Below, one piece after another: positions 1 to 8,340 of a stretch of 15,171 nucleotides of DNA (positions within the stretch are counted from its first letter, which is position 1; each line of letters starts with the position of its first letter). Source of the DNA: Litorivicinus sp965656605. GTDB taxonomy: Bacteria > Pseudomonadota > Gammaproteobacteria > Pseudomonadales > Litorivicinaceae. The stretch lies in assembly GCA_965656605.1 (NCBI GenBank), contig CBFHLC010000049.1, forward strand, positions 1-15,171, read 5' to 3'. The translations under genes were made by a program, and so were the position numbers. The notes beneath the pieces were generated by a model, which was not told where the DNA came from, did not search any database, and worked only from the letters and a program-made list of their open reading frames with translations.

Positions 1-1265
1 CGATTCAGGGGGACATGGTCCACCCCTATCTGCGACGCCGCCAGGGACTGGAGCCGATCAATTATCCCAACGCGGACGTACAAAGCGTACTTGGACGCAC
101 CTTAGGTGTGCCAATTTTCCAAGAGCAGGTGATTCAGCTGGCGATGGTGGCGGCCGGCTTTAGCCCAGGCGAGGCGGATGCCCTGCGCCGGGCCATGGCC
201 GCGTGGAAAAAAGACGGTGGACTGGATCATTTCCGCGACAAACTAGTCGATGAAATGCTGGCGCGTGGTCATCCCATGGATTTCGCCGAACGATTGTTCG
301 AGCAAATGAAGGGCTTTGGTAAATACGGCTTTCCCGAATCACACTCGGCCAGCTTTGCTTTGCTGGTGTACGTATCTGCGTGGCTGAAGTGTCATGTGCC
401 AGAAGCCTTCTATACGGGGCTACTTAACAGCTACCCAATGGGCTTTTACTCGCCATCCCAGCTGTTACAAGAAGCCAAGCGCAAAGGCATCACCATCCTG
501 CCGCTAGATATCAATGACTCAGATTATGACTACGCGCTTCGCCAACATCAGGGCACAACCGCCATCCGGGTCGGCCTGCGCGCCATCAAACGCTTAAAGC
601 AGGAGTCTGTCCAACAGCTATTACTAGCAAGAGCCCAAGGGGAATTTTCTTCGCTGGATGATCTGGCTTTGCGCAGTGGGCTGAGCGCCTCGGCACTGGA
701 ACATCTAGCCGGGGCCGGCGCGCTGGATTGTTTGGGCGAGCATCGCCAAGCGGCACGTTGGGCCATGGCTGACAGCGCCTGGCAGCTACCTTTGCTAGCC
801 GAGGCCGGGGTCGGCGTTCAGCCCCATCAACTTAAACCCGCTGCCGAAGGCCAGCAGGTGCTTGAAGATTATTTGAATCTTGGCTTTACCCTGCGTACGC
901 ATCCGATGCTGTTGTTGCGCGACCAACAGGCTTTGCACGGCTGTCTGCGCCACACAGACTTAGCCGACATCCCGGATGGGCGTTTTTTGTCATTAGCGGG
1001 GTTGGTCACTGGGCGTCAGCGCCCCGGCAGTGCAGGCGGCGTTATGTTCGCCACCCTGGAGGATGAAACTGGCAACACCAATTTGATTTTGTGGCCAGAT
1101 CAGGTCAATAGATTTCGACCCATATTGCTGACTTCTCGACTTTGGCGCGTACGCGCTCAGGTTCAGCACCAGCAAGGTGTGACCCACCTGATTGTGGATC
1201 AGCTGATCAACTTAGATCACTTGCTCGGAGCTTTGCCGCTTAAGAACGTTAGTTACCGGCCTTAG
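1..1265 (+). CDS. dnaE2: Error-prone DNA polymerase DnaE2/ImuC, C-terminal part (5' end outside window)
   Basis: This is the 3' portion, about 420 codons, of a C-family DNA polymerase alpha subunit of the DnaE2 (ImuC) type. The frame is open to the left edge; the codons before the first ATG read IQGD, joining the conserved IQGDMVHPYLRRR stretch, so the ATG at 15 is internal. Features seen: FQEQVIQLAM, the GKYGFPESHSASFALL block, then YVSAWLKCH and LLNSYPMGFYSPSQL, which are typical of DnaE2 rather than replicative DnaE. A helix-hairpin-helix-like region follows at about 555-760. Near the C-terminus lies an OB-fold-like segment (GLVTGRQRPGSAGG, then LEDETGN). The family normally has about 1,000-1,100 residues, so over half is missing here. 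In the family, DnaE2 works with ImuA and ImuB in SOS mutagenesis; those genes and any LexA box would be off the left edge. The stop TAG overlaps the convergent hemE end by 17 bases. Confidence 0.93.
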   Translation, partial: IQGDMVHPYLRRRQGLEPINYPNADVQSVLGRTLGVPIFQEQVIQLAMVAAGFSPGEADALRRAMAAWKKDGGLDHFRDKLVDEMLARGHPMDFAERLFEQMKGFGKYGFPESHSASFALLVYVSAWLKCHVPEAFYTGLLNSYPMGFYSPSQLLQEAKRKGITILPLDINDSDYDYALRQHQGTTAIRVGLRAIKRLKQESVQQLLLARAQGEFSSLDDLALRSGLSASALEHLAGAGALDCLGEHRQAARWAMADSAWQLPLLAEAGVGVQPHQLKPAAEGQQVLEDYLNLGFTLRTHPMLLLRDQQALHGCLRHTDLADIPDGRFLSLAGLVTGRQRPGSAGGVMFATLEDETGNTNLILWPDQVNRFRPILLTSRLWRVRAQVQHQQGVTHLIVDQLINLDHLLGALPLKNVSYRP

Positions 1266-2325
1266 CGTGCAAGTCAGCAGAGTATTCATGGACCGTATCG
1301 ACCAGAGTTTTCACTCGATCGGCGTTGGCGAATTGGCTGATGCCGTGACCTAGGTTAAATACGTGTCCGGGGTGTGCACCAAATGCATCCAACGCACGGC
1401 GCGCTTCGCGGGCCACCGCCTCGTCTGAACCGAACAGAGTGCCGGGATCCAAGTTACCCTGCAGGGCTACTTTATGACCCACACGCTGACGGGCGCTACC
1501 CAAATCACATGTCCAATCCAAGCCCAGTGCATCACACCCGGTATCCGCCATGGCCTCTAGCCACGCGCCACCGCCCTTGGTGAACAAGATCACTGGCACT
1601 TTGCGGCCGTCATGATCACGGATTAGCTTATCGACCACTCGCTGCATGCTGGCCAGGCTGAACTCGGCATATTGAGCGTAAGGCAGTGCCCCACCCCAGG
1701 TATCGAAAATCTGGACGGCCTGAGCACCGGCACGAATTTGCGCGTTTAGGTATTCAGCCACCGTATCAGCCAGATGATCCATCAAGGCGTGCATCACGTC
1801 AGGTTGGCCGTACAACATACCCTTGGCATGGGGGTATTCTTTGCTGCCCGCGCCTTCGATCATGTAGGTCGCCAAGGTCCAAGGCGAACCTGAGAAACCG
1901 ATCAGCGGCACTCGACCACCCAACGCGCCTCGAATGGTGCGAACGGCGTTCATGACGTAATCCAGATCCCGCTCGACATCTAGCTTGGGCAAGGCGGCCA
2001 CGTCCGCCTCGCTGCGCAACGGCTTGCTAAAGGTAGGGCCTTCGCCCGCGGTGAATTCCAGACCTAATCCCATGGCATCCGGGATGGTCAGGATGTCACT
2101 GAACAAGATGGCCGCGTCTAAATCGAAACGCTCCAGCGGCTGCAAGGTGACCTCGCAAGCCAAATCAGCGTTACGGCACAAATCCATGAAGCTGCCGGCT
2201 ACCGCACGGGTGGCGCGATATTCAGGCAAATAACGACCGGCCTGACGCATGACCCAAATCGGGGTGGCATCGACGGGCTCACGGTTAAGAGCCCGCAGAA
2301 AGCGATCGTTTTTTAACTCTGACAT
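1249..2325 (-). CDS. hemE: Uroporphyrinogen decarboxylase
   Basis: A full-length cytoplasmic enzyme of 358 residues (the E. coli protein is about 354). It removes the four acetate carboxyl groups of uroporphyrinogen III to give coproporphyrinogen III in haem synthesis. The N-terminal signature PIWVMRQAGRYLPEY is at residues 22-36 and holds the substrate-binding arginines R27 and R31. The catalytic aspartate is D77 (FSDIL), the active-site tyrosine is Y154 in SPWTLATYMIEG, and the conserved histidine is H327 in FNLGHGI. At the position of human Ser219 there is a threonine (FDTWGG, T209). The ATG lies two bases after the gltD stop, with GAGG at 2333-2336 and a seven-base spacer, so it is very likely cotranscribed with gltBD. 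No terminator is visible after it; its end runs into the end of dnaE2. Confidence 0.97.
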   Translation of the reverse strand: MSELKNDRFLRALNREPVDATPIWVMRQAGRYLPEYRATRAVAGSFMDLCRNADLACEVTLQPLERFDLDAAILFSDILTIPDAMGLGLEFTAGEGPTFSKPLRSEADVAALPKLDVERDLDYVMNAVRTIRGALGGRVPLIGFSGSPWTLATYMIEGAGSKEYPHAKGMLYGQPDVMHALMDHLADTVAEYLNAQIRAGAQAVQIFDTWGGALPYAQYAEFSLASMQRVVDKLIRDHDGRKVPVILFTKGGGAWLEAMADTGCDALGLDWTCDLGSARQRVGHKVALQGNLDPGTLFGSDEAVAREARRALDAFGAHPGHVFNLGHGISQFANADRVKTLVDTVHEYSADLHAKAGN

Positions 2326-2327
2326 GC

Positions 2328-3749
2328 TTAAACCTCTAGGTAATCCAAAATGCCTTGGGCTGCAGTACGGCCCTCGGCAATCGCCGTAACCACCAAATCA
2401 CTGCCACGCACCATGTCACCGCCGGCAAACACTTTAGGATTGGTCGTTTGGAAGGCGCAATTTTGCTTTTCAGGCGCTTTAATCAGGCCACCGTCATCGG
2501 TTTGGATACCAAACTCGGTGAACCAAGGCTGTGGGCTGGGGCGGAAGCCAAAGGCGATCAAAACGCGGTCTGCTGGGATAATTTCCTCAGACCCTGGGAT
2601 CGGCTCCGGACGACGACGTCCATTGGCATCAGGCTCCCCTAGTTGGGTGGTTACAAACTTCACACCCTCGACTTTGCCGTTACCGACCACTTCGATGGGC
2701 TGCTTGTTGAATTCAAAGCGCACGCCTTCTTCTTTGGCGTTGGCAACTTCTTTGCGCGAGCCGGGCATGTTCTCTTCGTCACGACGATACACGCAGGTGA
2801 CCGTGTTGGCACCTTGGCGGATCGAGGTCCGGTTACAGTCCATCGCGGTGTCACCACCGCCCAGCACCACGACCTTTTGACCACGCATGTCGATGAAATC
2901 GCTGGCGTCTTTCTCAAAGCCCAAACGGCGATTCACGTTCGAGATTAAGAAGGGAAGTGCATCAAACACACCCGGCAGATCTTCGCCGGGGAAGCCGCCC
3001 TTCATGTAGGTGTAGGTACCCATGCCTAGGAAGACGCTATCAAAATCGTCCAGCAGGCTTTGGAAGGTGACATCCTTACCGACTTCGGTATTCAGACGGA
3101 ACTCGATGCCCATGGATTCGAAGATCTCACGGCGCTGCTCCATCACCCGCTTTTCAAGCTTGAACTCAGGGATACCAAAGGTCAGCAGACCACCGATCTC
3201 GGGGTATTTATCAAACACCACCGCTTTGACACCGTTACGCACCAAGATATCGGCGGCGGCCAGCCCGGCCGGTCCAGCACCGATAATGGCAACTTTCTTG
3301 TCAGTCCAAACGCGCTCGGACAGATCCGGGCGCCAGCCCATCGCGAATGCAGTGTCGGTGATGTACTTCTCGACATTACCAATGGTGACCGCACCAAACC
3401 CGTCGTTTAGGGTGCAGGCACCCTCGCACAAACGGTCTTGCGGGCAAACACGTCCGCACACTTCGGGCAATGAGTTGGTCTGGTGACACAACTCGGCCGC
3501 TTCCATGATGTTCCCTTCACTGATCAGTTTCAGCCAGTTGGGAATGTAGTTGTGCACAGGGCACTTCCACTCACAGTAAGGGTTACCGCATTCCAAGCAA
3601 CGGTGCGCCTGGTTGGACGCCTCACGCGGCTCGAAGGTTTCGTAAATTTCTACGAAATCCTCGGTGCGCATCAGCATCGGTTTCTTGGACGGATCCTGGC
3701 GGGATACATCACGGAATTGAAAATCGTTATTGAGTTTTTCGTCAGCCAT
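2328..3749 (-). CDS. gltD: Glutamate synthase (NADPH) small subunit
   Basis: The beta subunit of glutamate synthase, 473 residues, about the usual length (E. coli 472). It takes electrons from NADPH through FAD and passes them to GltB via iron-sulfur clusters. The N-terminal domain has two cysteine groups for [4Fe-4S] clusters: C51, C54, C59 and C63 (CLECGNPYCEWKCP), then C98, C102, C108 and C112 (CGRVCPQDRLCEGAC). The FAD-binding Rossmann motif is VAIIGAGPAGLAA at about residues 153-165. The NADPH-binding motif is VVVLGGGDTAMDC at about 292-304. The C-terminal FAD motif ends in VFAGGDMVRG. The ATG follows the gltB stop by ten bases, with a strong AAGGAG at 3756-3761 built partly on the gltB TAA codon. 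It forms an operon with gltB upstream and hemE downstream. Confidence 0.98.
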   Translation of the reverse strand: MADEKLNNDFQFRDVSRQDPSKKPMLMRTEDFVEIYETFEPREASNQAHRCLECGNPYCEWKCPVHNYIPNWLKLISEGNIMEAAELCHQTNSLPEVCGRVCPQDRLCEGACTLNDGFGAVTIGNVEKYITDTAFAMGWRPDLSERVWTDKKVAIIGAGPAGLAAADILVRNGVKAVVFDKYPEIGGLLTFGIPEFKLEKRVMEQRREIFESMGIEFRLNTEVGKDVTFQSLLDDFDSVFLGMGTYTYMKGGFPGEDLPGVFDALPFLISNVNRRLGFEKDASDFIDMRGQKVVVLGGGDTAMDCNRTSIRQGANTVTCVYRRDEENMPGSRKEVANAKEEGVRFEFNKQPIEVVGNGKVEGVKFVTTQLGEPDANGRRRPEPIPGSEEIIPADRVLIAFGFRPSPQPWFTEFGIQTDDGGLIKAPEKQNCAFQTTNPKVFAGGDMVRGSDLVVTAIAEGRTAAQGILDYLEV

Positions 3750-3759
3750 GATTGTCTCC

Positions 3760-6700
3760 TTACTGAGCCATGCTGCGGCTTTGGCGCAGTAACGTATCGA
3801 GTCCTGCAGCCTTGGGCTTCACAAGCCAGAACTGCTGCAAGAAGTGTTCAAAGTCAGCCAAGATCTCGCGACCCCATGCACTGTTGGTGGCCTCGACATA
3901 CTGCGTCAGTTGCATACGCAAGTAGTGCGCATGCTCTTCCATCGCCTCGTTACCCACGCGGGTAATGTCGACCAACTCGTGGTTGTACAGATCAACAAAG
4001 CTGCGGTCCTCGTCCAGCACATAGGCAAAACCACCGGTCATGCCCGCGCCAAAGTTGTAACCGGTCTTGCCCAGAACAATCACCAGACCGCCGGTCATGT
4101 ATTCACAGCAGTGATCGCCTGCGCCTTCAACAATCGCCGTGGCGCCTGAGTTACGGACCGCAAAACGCTCGCCCGCTCGACCCGCGGCATACAGTGTGCC
4201 GCCGGTAGCACCGTATAGGCAGGTGTTACCAATGATCGAGGTTTCGCGAGCTTCAAAGGTGGACGCCTTGGGTGGATGGATCACTAGACGACCGCCTGCC
4301 ATGCCTTTGCCGACGTAGTCGTTAGCATCGCCTTCCAGCGTCATCTCTAATCCGCCTGCGTTCCAAACACCAAAGCTCTGACCGGCTGTGCCCTTCAGAT
4401 TCAGTCGAATCGGATTGGCTGACATGCCGTGATTGCCATGACGACGCGCGATCTCGCCAGATAGACGAGCGCCGATTGAACGGTCGCAGTTGGTCACGTG
4501 ATAGCTGGCCTCGGCGCTGGAGCCGCGCTCAATATCGGGCAGCAAGTCAGACACCATGCGCTCGGCTAATAGGCCCTTATCGAAGGGCTCGTTCTTGGCT
4601 TGCATGCAGAACTGAGGCTTGTCCGCAGGAATATGGTCGTTCGACAGAATCGGCGACAAATCCAAGTGCTTTTGCTTATTGCTCAGACCTTCGGCTTGAG
4701 TCAGCAAATCGGTCCGACCGATCAGCTCTTCAAGTGAGCGAACACCGGCCAAGGCCATCCATTCGCGAGTCTCTTGGGCGACAAACTCAAAGAAGTGCTT
4801 AACCATTGCAACCGTGCCACGGAAGTGTTCTTCACGCAGCCACTCGTCTTGCGTCGCAACGCCGGTGGCGCAGTTGTTCAGGTGACAGATACGCAGGTAT
4901 TTACAGCCCATCGCAACCATCGGAGTGGTGCCGAAGCCAAAGCTTTCAGCCCCCAGAATCGCCGCTTTCACAACGTCGAGTCCGGTCTTGAGTCCGCCGT
5001 CGGTTTGCACACGCACCTTGCCACGCAAGTCGTTCGCACGCAGCGCTTGCTGCGCTTCGGCCAAACCTAATTCGAACGGCGAGCCGGCGTGACGAATTGA
5101 CGTCAACGGCGAGGCCGCAGTGCCTCCGTCGTAGCCCGAGATGGTGATCAAGTCAGCATATGCCTTGGCGACACCGGCCGCGATCGTGCCAACGCCTGGC
5201 TCGGATACCAACTTCACACTGACCAAGGCGTTGGGGTTGACCTGCTTAAGGTCAAAAATCAGCTGGGCCAAATCTTCGATCGAGTAAATATCATGATGTG
5301 GCGGAGGTGAAATCAGCGTGACGCCGGGCACCGAGTGACGCAGGCGTGCGATCAGCTGGTTCACTTTACCGCCAGGCAACTGGCCGCCCTCGCCGGGCTT
5401 GGCGCCCTGAGCGACCTTGATCTGCAGCACCTCAGCGTTCACCAAGTAGTGTGGGGTCACGCCAAAGCGGCCCGACGCAATCTGTTTGATCTTGCTGACG
5501 CGAGAGGTGCCGAAACGCGCAGGGTCCTCGCCACCTTCACCTGAATTAGAGCGGGCGCCCAGCTCGTTCATCGCCTGAGCCAATGCCTCGTGGGCTTCGG
5601 GGCTCAAGGCACCCAGGCTCATACCGGCCGAATCGAAACGTTTGAAAATCTCGCTAGCAGGCTCAACTTCGTCGATCGAAATCGGCGAGCTGGTTTTCAA
5701 ATCAAATAAGTCCCGCAGGGTCGCCACCGGACGCTTGTTTACCAGCTCGGCATACTCTTGGTAGAACTCATAGCTGCCGTGCTGAACGGCTTTTTGCAGG
5801 GTTTGAACCACGTCGGGGTTAAACGCGTGATATTCGCCACCGTGGACGTACTTCAGCAAACCACCCTGGTCGATGCCTTGGCTGACGCGGCCTGCGCGCT
5901 TGGCAGTGAACTCGAGCTCATCTTGCAAATCGTCCAGATTGGCGCCCTGAATACGACTGGGCACGCCTTTGAAGCACAAATCGATGACGTCATCACCCAA
6001 CCCGACCGCCTCAAACAACTGTGACCCGCGGTAACTGGCAACGGTTGAGATACCCATCTTGGACATGATTTTCATCAAACCCTTGTTGACCGATTTACGG
6101 TAGTTCTTGGCCAGGCGGTTGCGATCACCGACCAGCTCGCGAGACTCGACTAAGTCGTCGATCATGCGATACGCCAGATAGGGGTAAATCGCTGTGGCAC
6201 CAAAGCCCAGCAGCACTGCCATTTGATGCGAGTCGCGCACACTACCCGTCGAAATGATCAAGTTAGCCTGGCAACGCAGACCATGATCGATCAGATAGTG
6301 GTGAACCGCACCGGTAACCATTGCAGCCGGAATTCGAATACCGGGCATGTCCATGTGGCGATCACTCAACACCAGCAACGTGGTGCCGCGGCGAACCGCA
6401 TCGGCGGCCTCGACACACAAACGACGGATACCATCACCCAGGCTCTCGCCTTGGTTAAAGAACATGTGCAATACGGTGTGTTTGAAGCCGGGACGATCAT
6501 TTAGATCCAACAGACTGGCAAACTTCGACGGCCCCAACACCGGTGATTTCAATATCACACGGGCCGCGTGCTCAGGCGTTTCCTGGAAGACGTTACGCTC
6601 GGCACCGACACAGGTTTCGAGGCTCATCACGATCGCTTCACGCAGCGGGTCGATCGGCGGGTTGGTCACCTGCGCGAACTGCTGGCGGAAGTAATCGGCA

Positions 6701-8205
6701 ATGTTGCGCTCTTTCAGAGACAACACCGCCATCGGGGTGTCGTCACCCATTGAACCCACTGCCTCTTGGCCGCTCTCGGCCATCGGGCGAATTACTTGGT
6801 CGCGCTCTTCGAAGCTGACCAAGAACTGCTTCATGTAGGTTTTTAGATCGGCTTTGAGCTCTTCAACGCGGTGCGTCCCTTCAACCAGCTGGCTCTCTAG
6901 GCGGATCGCGTTTTCACGCAACCAACGCTTGTAGGGCTGTGCCGTTTTGAGTTTGCCGTCGATCTCGGCGGTGTGCATGACCTTGCCGGTTTCAGTGTCG
7001 ACCGCCAAGATCTGCCCGGGCCCGACGCGGCCTTTGGCTACGACATCTTCGGGCTTGTAGTTATAGGTGCCGATTTCCGAGGCCAGCGTAATGAAGCCGT
7101 CTTTGGTGACGACGTAGCGCGCCGGACGCAGGCCGTTACGATCCAATAGGCATACCGCATAACGTCCTTCGGTCATCACCAGACCCGCCGGACCGTCCCA
7201 AGGCTCCATGTGCATCGAGTTGTAGTCATGGAATGCACGCAGCTCAGCATCCATACCCTCGACGTTCTGCCATGCCGGCGGAATCATCATGCGAACCGCA
7301 CGGAAAAGATCCATACCACCTGCGACCAGCACTTCGAGCATGTTGTCCATGCTAGATGAGTCAGAGCCATCGGTGTTTACGATCGGCTGAATCTCGTCGA
7401 TGTTGGGCAGGTACGGGGTCTTGAATAGGCTGGCACGGGCGCGAGCCCAAGCGCGGTTACCCTGAATTGTGTTGATTTCGCCATTGTGCGCGACCATGCG
7501 GAATGGCTGCGCCAAAGGCCAGCGCGGCAAGGTGTTGGTCGAGAAACGCTGGTGGAACACGACAATGTGTGACTGCAGACGCGGATCGGCCAAATCGGCG
7601 TAAAACGATGGCAAATCCTTTGGCATCATCAAGCCTTTGTAGCTGATAACCTTGCGCGACATGGATGCGATGTAGAAATCGTTATCGCCTTTCAAGGCCA
7701 GCGAAGCCGCTCGATAGGCCATAAACAACGCTGTATCAAATGCCTGGCTGTCCAAGCTGCCCGCCTCAACGAAGACCTGCTCAAAACGCGGCAACTGATC
7801 CAGTGCAATCGGACCTAGGCTGTCGTTATTGGTGGGCACAACGCGCCAGCCGGCCACACTGCAACCGCGCTGAGTCAGTTCAGCCTCGACACGCTCACGC
7901 GCGGATGCTGCCAACGCCTCGTCCTGAGACAAGAAAATCATGCCCGCGGCGAACAATGGGTTCAGCTCACGGCCCGCAACCTGCGCGCCGACTTCGGCCA
8001 AAAACGCCTTGGGAGCTGCCAGCAACAGACCGCAACCGTCACCGGTCTTGCCGTCCGCTGCGATGCCGCCTCGGTGGGTCATGCAAGTCAGAGATTCAAT
8101 GGCAGTAGAGACCAGGCGATGGCTGGCCTGGCCTTCCATGTGCGCGATCAATCCGAAGCCGCAGTTATCGCGGAATTCACCGGGTGTGTACAAAGCTTTT
8201 GTCAA
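3760..8205 (-). CDS. gltB: Glutamate synthase (NADPH) large subunit
   Basis: The alpha subunit of glutamate synthase, 1,481 residues from the chosen start. It hydrolyses glutamine at one site, channels the ammonia, and reductively transfers it to 2-oxoglutarate, giving two glutamates. Domains in order: a class II glutamine amidotransferase whose catalytic cysteine is C15 (FRDNCGFG), freed by removal of a short propeptide; a central domain; the FMN-binding synthase barrel (SPPPHHDIYSIEDLAQ, ISGYDGGTAASP); the [3Fe-4S] ligands C1101, C1107 and C1112 in CKYLRICHLNNCATG; and a C-terminal glycine-rich beta-helix (GGxxxG repeats). Start choice: TTG at 8205 is seven bases after an ideal GGAGGA (8213-8218). 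In-frame TTG at 8235 and ATG at 8220 lie upstream but lack a well-spaced ribosome binding site. The TTG start leaves a 14-residue propeptide, a plausible length. Extending to 8220 or 8235 cannot be excluded. Confidence 0.96.
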   Translation of the reverse strand: MTKALYTPGEFRDNCGFGLIAHMEGQASHRLVSTAIESLTCMTHRGGIAADGKTGDGCGLLLAAPKAFLAEVGAQVAGRELNPLFAAGMIFLSQDEALAASARERVEAELTQRGCSVAGWRVVPTNNDSLGPIALDQLPRFEQVFVEAGSLDSQAFDTALFMAYRAASLALKGDNDFYIASMSRKVISYKGLMMPKDLPSFYADLADPRLQSHIVVFHQRFSTNTLPRWPLAQPFRMVAHNGEINTIQGNRAWARARASLFKTPYLPNIDEIQPIVNTDGSDSSSMDNMLEVLVAGGMDLFRAVRMMIPPAWQNVEGMDAELRAFHDYNSMHMEPWDGPAGLVMTEGRYAVCLLDRNGLRPARYVVTKDGFITLASEIGTYNYKPEDVVAKGRVGPGQILAVDTETGKVMHTAEIDGKLKTAQPYKRWLRENAIRLESQLVEGTHRVEELKADLKTYMKQFLVSFEERDQVIRPMAESGQEAVGSMGDDTPMAVLSLKERNIADYFRQQFAQVTNPPIDPLREAIVMSLETCVGAERNVFQETPEHAARVILKSPVLGPSKFASLLDLNDRPGFKHTVLHMFFNQGESLGDGIRRLCVEAADAVRRGTTLLVLSDRHMDMPGIRIPAAMVTGAVHHYLIDHGLRCQANLIISTGSVRDSHQMAVLLGFGATAIYPYLAYRMIDDLVESRELVGDRNRLAKNYRKSVNKGLMKIMSKMGISTVASYRGSQLFEAVGLGDDVIDLCFKGVPSRIQGANLDDLQDELEFTAKRAGRVSQGIDQGGLLKYVHGGEYHAFNPDVVQTLQKAVQHGSYEFYQEYAELVNKRPVATLRDLFDLKTSSPISIDEVEPASEIFKRFDSAGMSLGALSPEAHEALAQAMNELGARSNSGEGGEDPARFGTSRVSKIKQIASGRFGVTPHYLVNAEVLQIKVAQGAKPGEGGQLPGGKVNQLIARLRHSVPGVTLISPPPHHDIYSIEDLAQLIFDLKQVNPNALVSVKLVSEPGVGTIAAGVAKAYADLITISGYDGGTAASPLTSIRHAGSPFELGLAEAQQALRANDLRGKVRVQTDGGLKTGLDVVKAAILGAESFGFGTTPMVAMGCKYLRICHLNNCATGVATQDEWLREEHFRGTVAMVKHFFEFVAQETREWMALAGVRSLEELIGRTDLLTQAEGLSNKQKHLDLSPILSNDHIPADKPQFCMQAKNEPFDKGLLAERMVSDLLPDIERGSSAEASYHVTNCDRSIGARLSGEIARRHGNHGMSANPIRLNLKGTAGQSFGVWNAGGLEMTLEGDANDYVGKGMAGGRLVIHPPKASTFEARETSIIGNTCLYGATGGTLYAAGRAGERFAVRNSGATAIVEGAGDHCCEYMTGGLVIVLGKTGYNFGAGMTGGFAYVLDEDRSFVDLYNHELVDITRVGNEAMEEHAHYLRMQLTQYVEATNSAWGREILADFEHFLQQFWLVKPKAAGLDTLLRQSRSMAQ

Positions 8206-8212
8206 CGTCGTT

Positions 8213-8218
8213 TCCTCC
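8213..8218 (-). promoter_or_regulatory. Ribosome binding site deciding the gltB start
   Basis: GGAGGA followed by a seven-base spacer (8206-8212) and TTG at 8205. The site lies just after an in-frame ATG (8218-8220), which itself has only a G-run two bases upstream, too close to act as a Shine-Dalgarno. The seven-base spacing matches that of pilO, pilQ, the damX-like gene and hemE in this window, which favours the TTG start. Confidence 0.7.
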
Positions 8219-8270
8219 ATCGCCCCCAATTTCAACAGCGGGTACCTCGCCCTGCCGAGCGCGCAGCACT

Positions 8271-8299
8271 GGCATAAAGCGAGGTCACATTGCTGGCAA
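8271..8299 (-). promoter_or_regulatory. Candidate sigma-70 promoter for gltB-gltD-hemE
   Basis: In the only real intergenic gap (8206-8327), the minus strand carries TTGCCA (8294-8299), a 17-base spacer and TATGCC (8271-8276). The -35 match is good (5 of 6) and the -10 match is weak (3 of 6). It lies about 65 bases upstream of the gltB start. Position supports it more than sequence does. An imperfect symmetry, GGCAA-N6-TTGCC, overlaps the -35 and might bind a regulator, but that is speculation. Confidence 0.25.
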
Positions 8300-8319
8300 T
8301 CGTCGTTGCCTTTGGGGTG

Positions 8320-8340
8320 GGTCGCCGCTAGTCGGCGACC
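8320..8340. other. Perfect inverted repeat over the damX-like stop codon
   Basis: GGTCGCCG (8320-8327), a five-base loop, then CGGCGACC (8333-8340) form a perfect 8-bp GC-rich stem. On the minus strand the loop contains the TAG stop of the damX-like gene (8328-8330), and no T-run follows, so it is not a standard intrinsic terminator for that gene. On the plus strand the stem is followed by GCTTTTATTT, which resembles a weak terminator for antisense transcription. It could attenuate read-through into gltB or protect an mRNA end. Confidence 0.45.

Noticed and set aside
2350..2880. Plus-strand open frame of about 176 codons opposite gltD
   Set aside because: It lies wholly within gltD, whose cofactor motifs are intact on the other strand; the composition is typical of an antisense shadow.
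4903..4905. Possible loss of an iron-sulfur ligand in GltB because the usual CP-V-G pattern reads CATG
   Set aside because: All three cysteines (C1101, C1107, C1112) are present, and as I recall E. coli GltB has the same CATGVATQ sequence.
8294..8311. Possible sigma-54 promoter (GGCAA...TTGCC) upstream of gltB
   Set aside because: The GG and GC elements are 11 bases apart rather than the 10 that sigma-54 promoters need almost without exception, and the leading T of TGGC is absent.
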